Shown piece by piece: positions 1-8,305 of a stretch of DNA of 64,000 bases. Made by a program: the position numbers and the translations under genes. The notes under the pieces are model-generated. The model did not search any database and had not been told where the DNA came from. It worked only from the letters and a program-made list of their open reading frames with translations. The DNA comes from Clostridia bacterium (lineage in GTDB: Bacteria; Bacillota; Clostridia; Lachnospirales; Lachnospiraceae). Where the stretch lies: contig QKAS01000001.1 of the NCBI GenBank assembly GCA_003246295.1, forward strand, positions 1-64,000, read 5' to 3'. How positions within the stretch are numbered: position 1 is the first letter of the stretch; each line of letters starts with the position of its first letter.

Positions 1-45
1 GTATTCGGTTTTGAGGGTATCATGGAAGAAAAAGATACCTAATGA

Positions 46-117
46 TCCTCGATAGCTCAATGGTAGAGCACACGGCTGTTAACCGTGGGGTTGTAGGTTC
101 GAGTCCTACTCGGGGAG
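46..117 (+). tRNA. tRNA-Asn(GTT)
   Basis: Cloverleaf with acceptor TCCTCGA/TCGGGGA, anticodon loop CTGTTAA and T-loop TTCGAGT. It is the first gene of an eight-tRNA array whose promoter lies left of the window. Bases 1-45 hold only a small GGTATC/GATACC stem (16-39) and no recognisable gene. Confidence 0.96.
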
Positions 118-156
118 CTCGACCACCGTGTGAAAAGCGGAGGGTAAAACAGATAA

Positions 157-228
157 GGCTCCGTGGTCAAGCGGTCAAGACATCGCCCTTTCACGGCGGT
201 AACACGGGTTCGATTCCCGTCGGAGTCA
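157..228 (+). tRNA. tRNA-Glu(TTC)
   Basis: Acceptor GGCTCCG pairs with CGGAGTC. The anticodon loop CTTTCAC gives TTC, and the T-arm GTTCGATTC is intact. No CCA is encoded. Confidence 0.96.
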
Positions 229-248
229 CTATATACCGTAAATAATTA

Positions 249-321
249 GCCGATATGGCTCAATTGGCAGAGCAGCTGATTTGTAATCAGCAGGTTATCG
301 GTTCGAGTCCGATTATCGGCT
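249..321 (+). tRNA. tRNA-Thr(TGT)
   Basis: Acceptor GCCGATA pairs with TATCGGC. The anticodon loop TTTGTAA gives TGT. The T-loop is TTCGAGT. Confidence 0.96.
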
Positions 322-340
322 TTTTTCCCGAAAGGGTTGC

Positions 341-414
341 GGACCTTTAGCTCAGTTGGTTAGAGCAACCGGCTCATAACCGGTCGGTCCTGGGTTCGAG
401 TCCCCGAAGGTCCA
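341..414 (+). tRNA. tRNA-Met(CAT), probably elongator
   Basis: Acceptor GGACCTT pairs with AAGGTCC. The anticodon loop CTCATAA gives CAT. The fully paired acceptor excludes initiator tRNA, and the sequence resembles clostridial elongator Met rather than the lysidine-modified Ile tRNA. The T-stem (CTGGG/CCCCG) has one T-C mismatch between 391 and 405. Confidence 0.9.
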
Positions 415-433
415 TTTTTCACAAGTTTGTTTA

Positions 434-507
434 GGCCCAGTGGCTCAGTTGGTTAGAGCGCCGCCCTGTCACGGCGGAGGTCGTCGGTTCGAGTCCGATC
501 TGGGTCG
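434..507 (+). tRNA. tRNA-Asp(GTC)
   Basis: Acceptor GGCCCAG pairs with CTGGGTC. The anticodon loop CTGTCAC gives GTC. D- and T-arms are standard. Confidence 0.96.
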
Positions 508-526
508 TTTGTTTTAAAAATTTTTT

Positions 527-599
527 GGGATCTTAGCTCAGCTGGGAGAGCATCTGCCTTACAAGCAGAGGGTCATAGGTTCGAGCCCTATAGGTCCCA
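527..599 (+). tRNA. tRNA-Val(TAC)
   Basis: Acceptor GGGATCT pairs with AGGTCCC through one G-T wobble. The anticodon loop CTTACAA gives TAC. Confidence 0.96.
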
Positions 600-607
600 T
601 TTTATTT

Positions 608-693
608 GCCGGCGTGGCGGAACTGGCAGACGCACAGGACTTAAAATCCTGCGGGACTAATCTCCCGTACCGGTTCGATTCCGGTCGCCGGCA
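608..693 (+). tRNA. tRNA-Leu(TAA)
   Basis: Class II tRNA with a long variable arm. Acceptor GCCGGCG pairs with CGCCGGC. The anticodon loop CTTAAAA gives TAA. Confidence 0.96.
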
Positions 694-746
694 TTTAATT
701 CATTGCAATAGAAGATAGATATATCGTACTTTCTATTGTGTTATAA

Positions 747-820
747 GTGGGCGTAGCTCAGCTGGATAGAGCGTTTGGCTACGGACCAAAAGGTCGGGGG
801 TTCGAATCCTCTCGCCCACA
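747..820 (+). tRNA. tRNA-Arg(ACG)
   Basis: Acceptor GTGGGCG pairs with CGCCCAC. The anticodon ACG implies A34-to-inosine editing. It is the last gene of the first array and is followed directly by a terminator. Confidence 0.95.
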
Positions 821-824
821 TTGT

Positions 825-857
825 AGAGTCTTGTAAACAGAACAAGGCTCTTTTTGT
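825..857 (+). terminator. Terminator of the first tRNA array
   Basis: Ten-bp stem AGAGTCTTGT/ACAAGGCTCT (825-834 and 842-851, one G-T pair) runs into a TTTTT tract. It begins five bases after tRNA-Arg. Confidence 0.88.
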
Positions 858-892
858 TATATGAATGAAGCTATTATGCAGATGGGAGATAT

Positions 893-2116
893 ATGAACGA
901 TAAAAAAAATTATAAACATCAAGAATATTTTATGCCAACAACAAGATATGCAATTGTTCAAGGGAATTTCTGGATGAGTTTTTGTATTATATTTAGCTAC
1001 GCAAGCGTATACCTGTTGTCAAAAGGTTTTAAAAGCTCACAAATTGGAATGATAATCGCAGCAGCTGGACTTATATCTGCAGTTCTACAGCCAATTGTTG
1101 CAGATATTGCAGATCGTGCAAAGTTGATATCACTTCGTCAGATTATAGCTTCATTTTCTGTTGTAATGATGATACTTGCCGGAGTATTATTGGTTCCCAA
1201 ACTGCATATGATAGTGATTGCTTTTGTCTATGCCGGTTTAGTAGCAGTATTACAGATTATAACGCCGTTAGTAAATGCAGCTGGTATGGAATGGATTAAT
1301 AAAGGGGTACCAGTTAATTTTGGAGTCGCAAGGGGAACGGGATCTTTGCTATTTGCAGCAATTTCTTATATAGCAGGTGTAGCAGTTTCTAAGTTTAGCA
1401 CGGATGTCATTCCTGTTTTGGTTGTCTTATTTTATATTCTTCTGTTCGTGGCAATTCTTACATTTCATTTTTACGGTGTTGAAGTAAATGAGAATAAAAG
1501 TTTTGAGCAAATATCTGCCGTAGAAGTACAAGAGGATTCTACGAGTGGAATAATTCGTTTTTTTAGAAGATATCAGAAGTTTGGAGTATTATTAATTGGA
1601 ATTACAATTTGTTTTGCAAGCCATAATATACTAAATAATTTTATGTTTCAGATTGTAGCAAACCAAGGCGGTTCAAGCGCACAAATGGGAACAGCAATGG
1701 CAATTGCAGCGGCGATTGAGTTACCAACAATGGTTTTGTTTTCCTATGTGATACTTAAAATAAAAAGTTCATCTTTGCTTGTAGTATCAGGAATCTTTTT
1801 TACTATAAAATCTCTGTTGACTTTCTTGGCGGGAAGCATGATTGGAATCTATGCAGCACAATTTTCCCAGGCGCTGGGTTTTGCACTTTTTGTACCAGCT
1901 TCAGTATATTATGTCAACCATTTAATGAGTGAAAAGGATAAAGTTAAGGGACAAGCCTACATGACAGTGACGAATACCGTAGGTAGCATTGCTGGAAGTC
2001 TTCTTGGTGGTATATTGATTGACTATGCGGGCGTGTCCAATATGCTGCTTGCATCCACAATCATTGCCTTTATAGGCGCGATAATTATATTTTTTGGTGT
2101 TGAAAAAAGAACGTGA
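893..2116 (+). CDS. MFS transporter, probable sugar symporter
   Basis: A 407-residue integral membrane protein with about twelve hydrophobic segments in two halves, separated by a charged loop near residues 196-225. The first cytoplasmic loop (near GLISAVLQPIVADIADR) resembles the MFS motif A region, and the fold matches the LacY-like MFS group (MFS_1_like). ATG 893 follows a GGGAGA ribosome binding site. It is transcribed toward the cellobiose phosphorylase gene and shares a terminator hairpin with it. An oligosaccharide substrate is inferred only from that neighbour. A dedicated promoter is not clear, so some expression may be read-through from the tRNA array. Confidence 0.8.
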   Translation: MNDKKNYKHQEYFMPTTRYAIVQGNFWMSFCIIFSYASVYLLSKGFKSSQIGMIIAAAGLISAVLQPIVADIADRAKLISLRQIIASFSVVMMILAGVLLVPKLHMIVIAFVYAGLVAVLQIITPLVNAAGMEWINKGVPVNFGVARGTGSLLFAAISYIAGVAVSKFSTDVIPVLVVLFYILLFVAILTFHFYGVEVNENKSFEQISAVEVQEDSTSGIIRFFRRYQKFGVLLIGITICFASHNILNNFMFQIVANQGGSSAQMGTAMAIAAAIELPTMVLFSYVILKIKSSSLLVVSGIFFTIKSLLTFLAGSMIGIYAAQFSQALGFALFVPASVYYVNHLMSEKDKVKGQAYMTVTNTVGSIAGSLLGGILIDYAGVSNMLLASTIIAFIGAIIIFFGVEKRT

Positions 2117-2153
2117 ATAAAATAAGAATATTAACCCAAAAACCTAAAATAAT

Positions 2154-2199
2154 AATAGGCACCTTCCTTACTGGTGATCCAGTAAAGAGGGTGCCTATT
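2154..2199. terminator. Bidirectional terminator hairpin between convergent genes
   Basis: A long hairpin has outer stem AATAGGCACC/GGTGCCTATT and inner stem TTACTGG/CCAGTAA around TGAT. On the minus strand the stem continues into a U-rich tail, which suits the end of the phosphorylase transcript. The plus-strand tail is weaker. Confidence 0.75.
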
Positions 2200-2253
2200 A
2201 CTTATAGCGGGTTTATTAATGTGTTTTCATTTAAGTATATGGTCTAATGAATA

Positions 2254-4689
2254 TTATCCCATAGTCACGATAACATCGTATACTTTTTTGTCTGGAGTAT
2301 ATGGAACAATATTTCCGTCTATTTTAACACCATCAACAATCATTTCACGAACACCTTTGGAAACCTGATTAGGATTTTTAACCGTGATATGATAATCAGC
2401 CCCACGATAATTACGCGTTACTGTGAAATCACCGAACTGATCAGGTAAACATGGATCGATGCTAAGACCCTTATGCGTAGGATAAATTCCTAAAATATAT
2501 TGAGATACATTAACAAAAGTCCATGCTGCAGTTCCTGTTAGCCAGCTGTTTTTTGCTTCACCATGGAACTTGGCATCTGCCCCTGCAATCATCTGTGAAT
2601 ATACATAAGGTTCTGTTCTATGTACTTCACTGATATCTTCAAGATAGGAAGGACAAGTTTTTTTGTAAATTTCAAAAGCACGATTACCGCGTCCGATTGT
2701 TGTTTCGGCAATAGAAACCCATGGATTGTTATGACAGAAAATACCAGCATTTTCTTTATATCCCGGAGGGTATGAACTTACTTCCCCAAGTTCAAGATGA
2801 TATTCGGTATAAGCCGGCTGTAATATCATAATTCCGTAGTTGGTATCAAGACGTTCTTTTACAGAATCTAATGCTTTTACTGCATATCCTTCTTCAACGC
2901 CAACACCAGCAAGCACACAGAATCCTTGTGACTCAATAAAGATCTGACCTTCTTTGCATTCTTTCGATCCAATTTTATTGCTATAGGCATCATAAGCGCG
3001 AAGGAACCAGTCGCCATCCCACCCATCTTTTAAAATTGCATCATTCATAATACTTACTTCGTTCAATGCACGATCAGATTCTTTGTTGTCGCCCTTTAAC
3101 TGACAGAGCTCAGCATATTCTTTTCCGTACTTTACAAACATACCTGCAATAAAAACTGATTCTGCGACAGGACCCTCACTTGGACCAAAAGTCTGGAACG
3201 ATTCACCTGGGTGTTCAGAAAAGCAGTTCAAATTAAGACAGTCATTCCAGTCTGCACGACCAATTAATGGAAGAAGATGTGGACCTTTATGATGAACGAT
3301 ATAATCGAAGGAGCGTTTTAAGTGTTCCATAAGAGGCTGTGCTTTTGTATCATCATTGTCAAAAGGAACCATTTCATCAAGAATACTCATATCACCGGTT
3401 TCTCTGATATAAGCAGAAGTACCAGCAATTAACCAGAGGGGATCATCATTAAAGCCACTTCCGATATCTGAATTCCCTTTTTTTGTCAGAGGCTGGTATT
3501 GGTGATATGCACTGCCATCTTCAAATTGTGTAGAAGCGATATCGATAATTCGCTCTCTTGCTCTGTCTGGAATCAAATGTACAAATCCGAGTAAATCCTG
3601 ACAAGAATCACGGAATCCCATACCACGACCGATTCCTGATTCATAATAAGAAGCTGATCTGGACATGTTAAAGGTAACCATACACTGATACTGATTCCAG
3701 ATGTTGACCATACGATTTACATGCGCATCTGATGAACTTACATTATATTTAGCAAGGAGGTTCTTCCAATAGGTATTCAATTTTGTAAAAGATTCACTTA
3801 CCTGTTCTTCTGTCTGATATTTTGAAAGCATTTTAAGGGCAGGCATTTTGTTGATAATACCGTGAGATTCCCACTTTTCTGATGGTTCATTTTCTAAATA
3901 TCCTAATACGAAAATAAATGTTTTACTTTCTCCTGGTGCAAGAGAAACATTCAACTGGTGTGATGCAATTGGTGACCAGCCACTTGCCATTGAATTACTG
4001 CATTCACCATTTTTTACGGCATCTGGTGAATCTGGTCCGTTGTAGGATCCTAAGAAAGCATCACGGCTGGTATCAAAACCATCAACTGCCTGATTCACAG
4101 AATAGACTGCATAGTGATTTCTTCTTTCGCGATATTCTGTCTTATGGTAGATAGTTGAACCAATTACTTCAACTTCACCGATGCTTAAGTTACGCTGAAA
4201 ATTCTTCATATCATCATCAGCATTCCAAAGACACCATTCTACATAAGAAAAAAGAGTCAGATTTTTATTTGCGTCTGACTGATTTGTGAGAGTTACTTTT
4301 GTGACTTCGCAGTTGTCATCCATTGGGACAAATGTCAGAAGGGATGCCTGGAGATTATTTTTTGCAGATGTAAATTTTGAATAACCAATTCCGTGTCTGC
4401 ATTCATAGGAATCAAGTTCAGTTCTGACAGGTTGCCATCCTGGATTCCAAACAGTATCATTTTCCTTAATGTAAAAATATTTTCCGTTATTATCGTAAGG
4501 TACATTATTATAACGATAACGGGTCAAGCGTAATAACTTGGCATCCTTATAAAAGGAATATCCACCGCAGGTATTTGAAACCAGCGAAAAGAAATCATTA
4601 CATCCCAGATAGTTGATCCATGGTAATGGAGTTTTTGGGGTGTTGATAACATATTCCTGATTCGCGTCATCAAAATAACCGAATTTCAT
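2254..4689 (-). CDS. cbp: Cellobiose phosphorylase (GH94)
   Basis: An 811-residue cytoplasmic enzyme that splits cellobiose with phosphate into glucose and alpha-glucose 1-phosphate. The length and domain order fit GH94: an N-terminal beta-sandwich ([18 protein letters not shown]), a helical linker, an (alpha/alpha)6 barrel and a C-terminal sandwich. The barrel motif [10 protein letters not shown] puts the likely general-acid Asp at residue 480, equivalent to Asp490 of the Cellvibrio gilvus enzyme. The start is preceded by AAGGAGA on the minus strand. A promoter lies at 4819-4847 with an AAACGTTT operator inside the leader, and the divergent LacI gene is the probable regulator. Cellodextrin phosphorylase is less likely because that subgroup is longer. 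Confidence 0.93.
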   Translation of the reverse strand: MKFGYFDDANQEYVINTPKTPLPWINYLGCNDFFSLVSNTCGGYSFYKDAKLLRLTRYRYNNVPYDNNGKYFYIKENDTVWNPGWQPVRTELDSYECRHGIGYSKFTSAKNNLQASLLTFVPMDDNCEVTKVTLTNQSDANKNLTLFSYVEWCLWNADDDMKNFQRNLSIGEVEVIGSTIYHKTEYRERRNHYAVYSVNQAVDGFDTSRDAFLGSYNGPDSPDAVKNGECSNSMASGWSPIASHQLNVSLAPGESKTFIFVLGYLENEPSEKWESHGIINKMPALKMLSKYQTEEQVSESFTKLNTYWKNLLAKYNVSSSDAHVNRMVNIWNQYQCMVTFNMSRSASYYESGIGRGMGFRDSCQDLLGFVHLIPDRARERIIDIASTQFEDGSAYHQYQPLTKKGNSDIGSGFNDDPLWLIAGTSAYIRETGDMSILDEMVPFDNDDTKAQPLMEHLKRSFDYIVHHKGPHLLPLIGRADWNDCLNLNCFSEHPGESFQTFGPSEGPVAESVFIAGMFVKYGKEYAELCQLKGDNKESDRALNEVSIMNDAILKDGWDGDWFLRAYDAYSNKIGSKECKEGQIFIESQGFCVLAGVGVEEGYAVKALDSVKERLDTNYGIMILQPAYTEYHLELGEVSSYPPGYKENAGIFCHNNPWVSIAETTIGRGNRAFEIYKKTCPSYLEDISEVHRTEPYVYSQMIAGADAKFHGEAKNSWLTGTAAWTFVNVSQYILGIYPTHKGLSIDPCLPDQFGDFTVTRNYRGADYHITVKNPNQVSKGVREMIVDGVKIDGNIVPYTPDKKVYDVIVTMG

Positions 4690-4775
4690 ACTTTATCTCC
4701 TTGTTTGTTCTGTGACAGCAGTTACTCTATAAGAGACTGCTTAAAATGAATCGGGTCATAGGCCCATAAAAATTA

Positions 4776-4787
4776 GAAAACGTTTAA
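4776..4787. promoter_or_regulatory. LacI-type operator in the cbp leader
   Basis: GAAAACGTTTAA carries the palindromic core AAACGTTT (4778-4785). It lies about 30 bp downstream of the predicted minus-strand start site, so bound repressor would act as a roadblock. The same core occurs at 5066 and 11523. Confidence 0.65.
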
Positions 4788-4818
4788 GTAAATATGCGAA
4801 ATGGTACTTACGGAGTTT

Positions 4819-4847
4819 ATTATATATAAGAAATCCATTAAAATCAA
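4819..4847 (-). promoter_or_regulatory. cbp promoter
   Basis: Read on the minus strand: TTGATT, 17 bp, TATAAT. Transcription would start near 4812, leaving a leader of about 120 nt before cbp. Confidence 0.75.
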
Positions 4848-4917
4848 CATATTTTAATCAGAAAAGGAAAATTGAAATAAGAACAGATTGTGATGTATCT
4901 TCTGTAAAGGATATTTA

Positions 4918-4968
4918 TATGTCGTTATGTTTTTGTAAAAACAGTAAAAAATTATTCATAACGACATA
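4918..4968. repeat. 12-bp perfect inverted repeat between cbp and lacI
   Basis: TATGTCGTTATG (4918-4929) and CATAACGACATA (4957-4968) are exact reverse complements separated by 27 AT-rich bases. They lie between the divergent promoters. With no U-tract and such a long loop, paired protein sites are more plausible than a terminator. Confidence 0.7.
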
Positions 4969-5028
4969 AAAAAGAAAGATTCTAATGAAAGTAATGTAAA
5001 AAATAAACAAATAAAATTCGTAATTCTA

Positions 5029-5073
5029 TTGAAACGAATAAAAAAATATAATATAATGTAAACGCAAACGTTT
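5029..5073 (+). promoter_or_regulatory. lacI promoter with autoregulatory operator
   Basis: TTGAAA (5029-5034), 17 bp, TATAAT (5052-5057), then the operator core AAACGTTT at 5066-5073, just downstream of the expected start site near 5064. The placement suggests autorepression. Confidence 0.78.
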
Positions 5074-5132
5074 AAGTTTTGCTATTTTTAATAATCATCT
5101 CTGGACCTTACCAGCCAGCGAGAGGAGAAGAT

Positions 5133-6143
5133 ATGGTTTCAATGAAAGATATATCGATAGCCTGTGGTGTATCGATAGCAACAGTAAGTAAAGCAATTAA
5201 TGGGCACAAGGATATAGGAGAAGATACCCGTGCATATATAAAGAAAACAGCAAAGGAAATGGGATATTTTCCCAATTCATCAGCCAGAGCATTGAAGACA
5301 AACAAATCCTATAATCTGGGAGTTCTGTTCGCTGATGAATCAAGAAGTGGTCTTACACATGATCATTTTGCAAATGTATTGGATAGTTTCAAGGTTACTG
5401 CAGAAGGGAAAGGATACGATATTACATTCCTTAATTGTAATAAGAAGAGAAAGGATAGGATGTCTTATCTTGAACATAGCATGTACAGAGGGTTTGATGG
5501 TGTTGTGATTGCCTGCGTTGACTTTTATGATCCTGAAGTGATAGAACTGGTTAATTCTAAAATTCCAGTTGTTACACTCGACCATCTTTTTAATAATAGA
5601 ATTGCAGTTGTATCCAATCACATTAAAGGAATGAGCGATCTGGTAAACTATATTTATAGTAAAGGTCATAGAAAAATAGCATATATACATGGTGCAGACT
5701 CATCAGTTACAAGAAGTCGTCTTGCAAGTTTTTATAAAACGACTGAAGAACTTGGACTGGCAATACCTGATGAATATATGAAAGAAATTGTTTATCGTGA
5801 TACTGTGAAAGCAGGTATTATGACAGAAGAATTGTTGCAACTAAAAGAACCACCTACTTGTATTATTTACGCCGACGATTTTTCAGCTTTAGGGGGAATG
5901 AATGTCATTAAAAGTCATGGAATGAGTATACCAGATGATATTTCAATTGCAGGATATGATGGTATTAATATTTCATCTTCATTAGAACCACAGTTAACGA
6001 CAATTAAGCAAAATACAAAGCTACTTGGAAAAATTGCAGCAGAAAAGTTAATCAGTATCATAGAAAAACCAAAAACAACCATAGTAGAACCTATTGTAAT
6101 AGAGGGAACCCTTATGGAGGGAAGATCCGTTAAGGCTATCTAA
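5133..6143 (+). CDS. LacI-family regulator, probable cello-oligosaccharide repressor
   Basis: A 336-residue repressor with a LacI helix-turn-helix near residues 4-30 (ISIACGVSIATVSKAINGHK), a hinge to about residue 58, then a periplasmic-binding-protein-like sensor domain ending in the usual TTIKQNTKLLGKIAAEKLI helix. ATG 5133 is chosen because AGGAGA precedes it at five bases. The frame stays open upstream, but that segment overlaps the operator and promoter. The gene is divergent from cellobiose phosphorylase, and identical operator cores lie in both promoters and in front of the ABC transporter at 11598. Regulation by cellobiose is an inference from context. Confidence 0.87.
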   Translation: MVSMKDISIACGVSIATVSKAINGHKDIGEDTRAYIKKTAKEMGYFPNSSARALKTNKSYNLGVLFADESRSGLTHDHFANVLDSFKVTAEGKGYDITFLNCNKKRKDRMSYLEHSMYRGFDGVVIACVDFYDPEVIELVNSKIPVVTLDHLFNNRIAVVSNHIKGMSDLVNYIYSKGHRKIAYIHGADSSVTRSRLASFYKTTEELGLAIPDEYMKEIVYRDTVKAGIMTEELLQLKEPPTCIIYADDFSALGGMNVIKSHGMSIPDDISIAGYDGINISSSLEPQLTTIKQNTKLLGKIAAEKLISIIEKPKTTIVEPIVIEGTLMEGRSVKAI

Positions 6144-6261
6144 ACACACCATAAATCATTTATTAAAAGATACTTAAATCTGCAGTGGAATGCTTGGATT
6201 CTACATGAAGTTGAGGTAATATTATTTTCAGAAACTTATGAAAATGATGGTATGGTGAAAA

Positions 6262-6708
6262 ATGAGCAGAGCAGAGTTTATTGAAAAATTAAGGATAGCA
6301 CTTTCTGGAAATGTTAACATCAATAAAATTGATGAAAATATCAGGTTTTATAATGATTACATTGACATGGAAGTAAAAAAAGGAAAAAGTGAATTGATTG
6401 TACTAGAACAACTTGGAGATCCACGACTCATTGCAAAGACAATTATCGAGGCTAACAAAGTTGCAGGAAATGTGTCAGAAGAAAAAGAACCAATTTATGA
6501 TGAATATGAAGATTCAACCGAACATTCATCTAAAAGCCGTTTTGTATTTCCAAGATTGAATGCGTTACTGACCATAGTGGTCGTTATAATGGCTTTATTG
6601 CTCTTGATTAGTCTATTTACAACAGTTATTTCATTTTTGGCACCGGTCTTATTTCCTATATTTCTGTTTTTCTTAATTTATAGGATTTTTCAATCTTTCT
6701 GGAGATAA
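6262..6708 (+). CDS. HAAS/DUF1700-domain membrane protein
   Basis: A 148-residue protein with the HAAS (DUF1700) helical domain at residues 1-70 (MSRAEFIEKLRIALSG, then LEQLGDPRLIAKTI), an acidic linker, and one or two membrane segments at residues 100-145. HAAS proteins often pair with PadR-type regulators, but none is adjacent here, so the function is unknown. A strong terminator follows at 6751. Confidence 0.72.
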   Translation: MSRAEFIEKLRIALSGNVNINKIDENIRFYNDYIDMEVKKGKSELIVLEQLGDPRLIAKTIIEANKVAGNVSEEKEPIYDEYEDSTEHSSKSRFVFPRLNALLTIVVVIMALLLLISLFTTVISFLAPVLFPIFLFFLIYRIFQSFWR

Positions 6709-6750
6709 AAATAATTTTCAATAAAATAGAAAAAGAAATCAAATACAAGG

Positions 6751-6780
6751 AAAAAAGACCATCAGTTGATGGTCTTTTTT
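6751..6780 (+). terminator. Intrinsic terminator
   Basis: A perfect 14-bp stem AAAAAAGACCATCA/TGATGGTCTTTTTT around GT ends in six T. It terminates the HAAS gene and is near symmetric, so it could work in both directions. Confidence 0.93.
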
Positions 6781-6787
6781 CGAGGGG

Positions 6788-6854
6788 AGTATAATAACTT
6801 ATAAATAAGGGATGTAAAGAGATGAAACATCTGCTTTACGAATGTTATTATACT
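6788..6854. repeat. Nested inverted-repeat element
   Basis: The outer arms AGTATAATAAC (6788-6798) and GTTATTATACT (6844-6854) match exactly. Inside, GTAAAGAGATG folds on CATCTGCTTTAC around AAA with one bulged G. The 67-bp unit lies eight bases beyond a terminator. The remaining gap to 7103 is AT-rich and shows no gene. Confidence 0.65.
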
Positions 6855-7103
6855 ATAATGGTAGGAAAAAAACTACTTGCGTTTTCAACAAAATAGTACC
6901 AAAGTATCAGTTGGTAATTGTATAATGTGAATAAAATAAATGAGAAACTGATGTAAAGTAGTGTTAAATTGTTATATATTTATCAAAGTGATGCAGAATA
7001 AAACCATAATAGTGCTTATATTAGAACCCGTTGGATATACTACTGAACTTATAAAAGTAGAAGTAAAATCAAAATCAAAAATCAAAGTCAAAAATGAAAA
7101 TGA

Positions 7104-7132
7104 TTGACAGTATCATAGGTGAAAGCTAATAT
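7104..7132 (+). promoter_or_regulatory. Promoter abutting the THUMP methyltransferase start
   Basis: TTGACA, 17 bp, TAATAT. The -10 box ends six bases before the ATG at 7139, so the predicted start site falls on the start codon. Bases 7065-7100 just upstream are A-rich with AAAATC repeats and could act as an UP element. Confidence 0.72.
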
Positions 7133-7138
7133 AAATGT

Positions 7139-8287
7139 ATGAGAAAATATGAATTAATTGCGCCATGCCATTTTGGTGTGGAGAGCGTATTAAAAAAAGA
7201 GATTACAGACCTTGGTTATGATGTTCTATCAGTTGAAGATGGTAGAATTACTTTTTATGGAGATGAAGAAGCAATTGCCAGGGCAAATATTGGGTTAAGG
7301 ACGGCAGAACGAATCCTCATCCAGGTTGGTAGCTTTGAAGCTACAACCTATGATGAACTATTTGAAGGAACGAAGGCACTTCCGTGGGAGGATTTCATAC
7401 AAAAGGATGGGAAATTCTGGGTCGCAAAAGCGGCTAGTGTCAAAAGCAAGTTATTTAGTCCATCTGATATTCAGTCGATCATGAAGAAATCAATCGTCGA
7501 GAGATTGAAAGAAAAGTATCATGTACAATGGTTTGATGAGACAGGTGAAAGTTATCCAATCAGAGTCTTTATTATGAAAGATAAAGTCACAGTCGGCCTG
7601 GATACGTCAGGAGATTCTCTCCATAAAAGAGGATATCGTAAATTAACGGCAAAAGCCCCTATTGCAGAAAATCTTGCAGCATCATTGATTATGCTGACAC
7701 CTTGGAACAAATCACGTATTTTGGTTGACCCATTCTGCGGAAGTGGAACTTTCCCAATTGAAGCAGCAATGATGGCAGCAAATATGGCGCCAGGAATGAA
7801 CCGCAATTTCACAGCAATGCAATGGGATCATATTGTAGAAAATGATCTTTGGAAAGATTGCATGCTTGAGGCACGTGAAGAAATTGATCATACTGCTGAA
7901 CCAGATATTCAGGGGTATGATATCGACGAGTATATGGTTAAGATATCAAGGGAGAATGCAAAACTTGCAGGTGTAGACCATATGATCCACTTTCAGCAAC
8001 GCTCCCTCGATCAGTTAAGTCATCCAAAGAAGTATGGTTTTATTATTACCAATCCTCCCTATGGAGAAAGGCTTGAAGAACAGGAAAACTTACCAACCCT
8101 CTATAGAACACTGGGAGAAAGATATTCACAACTTGATGCTTGGTCATTATTTATGATTACTTCATACGAAAAAGCGGAAGAAATGATAGGTAGAAAAGCA
8201 GATAAAAATAGAAAAATCTATAATGGTATGCTTAAGACATATTTTTATCAGTTCCTTGGTCCAAGACCACCAAAGCGAAACGGATAA
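7139..8287 (+). CDS. THUMP-domain rRNA methyltransferase (RlmL/YpsC family)
   Basis: A 382-residue SAM-dependent RNA methyltransferase, likely an N2-guanine 23S rRNA enzyme by family. Residues 1-60 form the ferredoxin-like start (MRKYELIAPCHFGVE), residues about 60-160 the THUMP domain, then a Rossmann catalytic domain with SAM motif DPFCGSGTFP near residue 197 and catalytic NPPY near residue 305. ATG 7139 gives the family's usual N-terminus, but no Shine-Dalgarno sequence precedes it and the promoter abuts it. The next three genes follow closely and probably form one operon. Confidence 0.9.
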   Translation: MRKYELIAPCHFGVESVLKKEITDLGYDVLSVEDGRITFYGDEEAIARANIGLRTAERILIQVGSFEATTYDELFEGTKALPWEDFIQKDGKFWVAKAASVKSKLFSPSDIQSIMKKSIVERLKEKYHVQWFDETGESYPIRVFIMKDKVTVGLDTSGDSLHKRGYRKLTAKAPIAENLAASLIMLTPWNKSRILVDPFCGSGTFPIEAAMMAANMAPGMNRNFTAMQWDHIVENDLWKDCMLEAREEIDHTAEPDIQGYDIDEYMVKISRENAKLAGVDHMIHFQQRSLDQLSHPKKYGFIITNPPYGERLEEQENLPTLYRTLGERYSQLDAWSLFMITSYEKAEEMIGRKADKNRKIYNGMLKTYFYQFLGPRPPKRNG

Positions 8288-8305
8288 TTCTGGAGAACAG
8301 ATCAA

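Noticed and set aside
42..245. A 67-codon open frame across tRNA-Asn and tRNA-Glu
   Set aside because: It lies entirely over two perfect tRNA genes and their spacer; the frame is open by chance.
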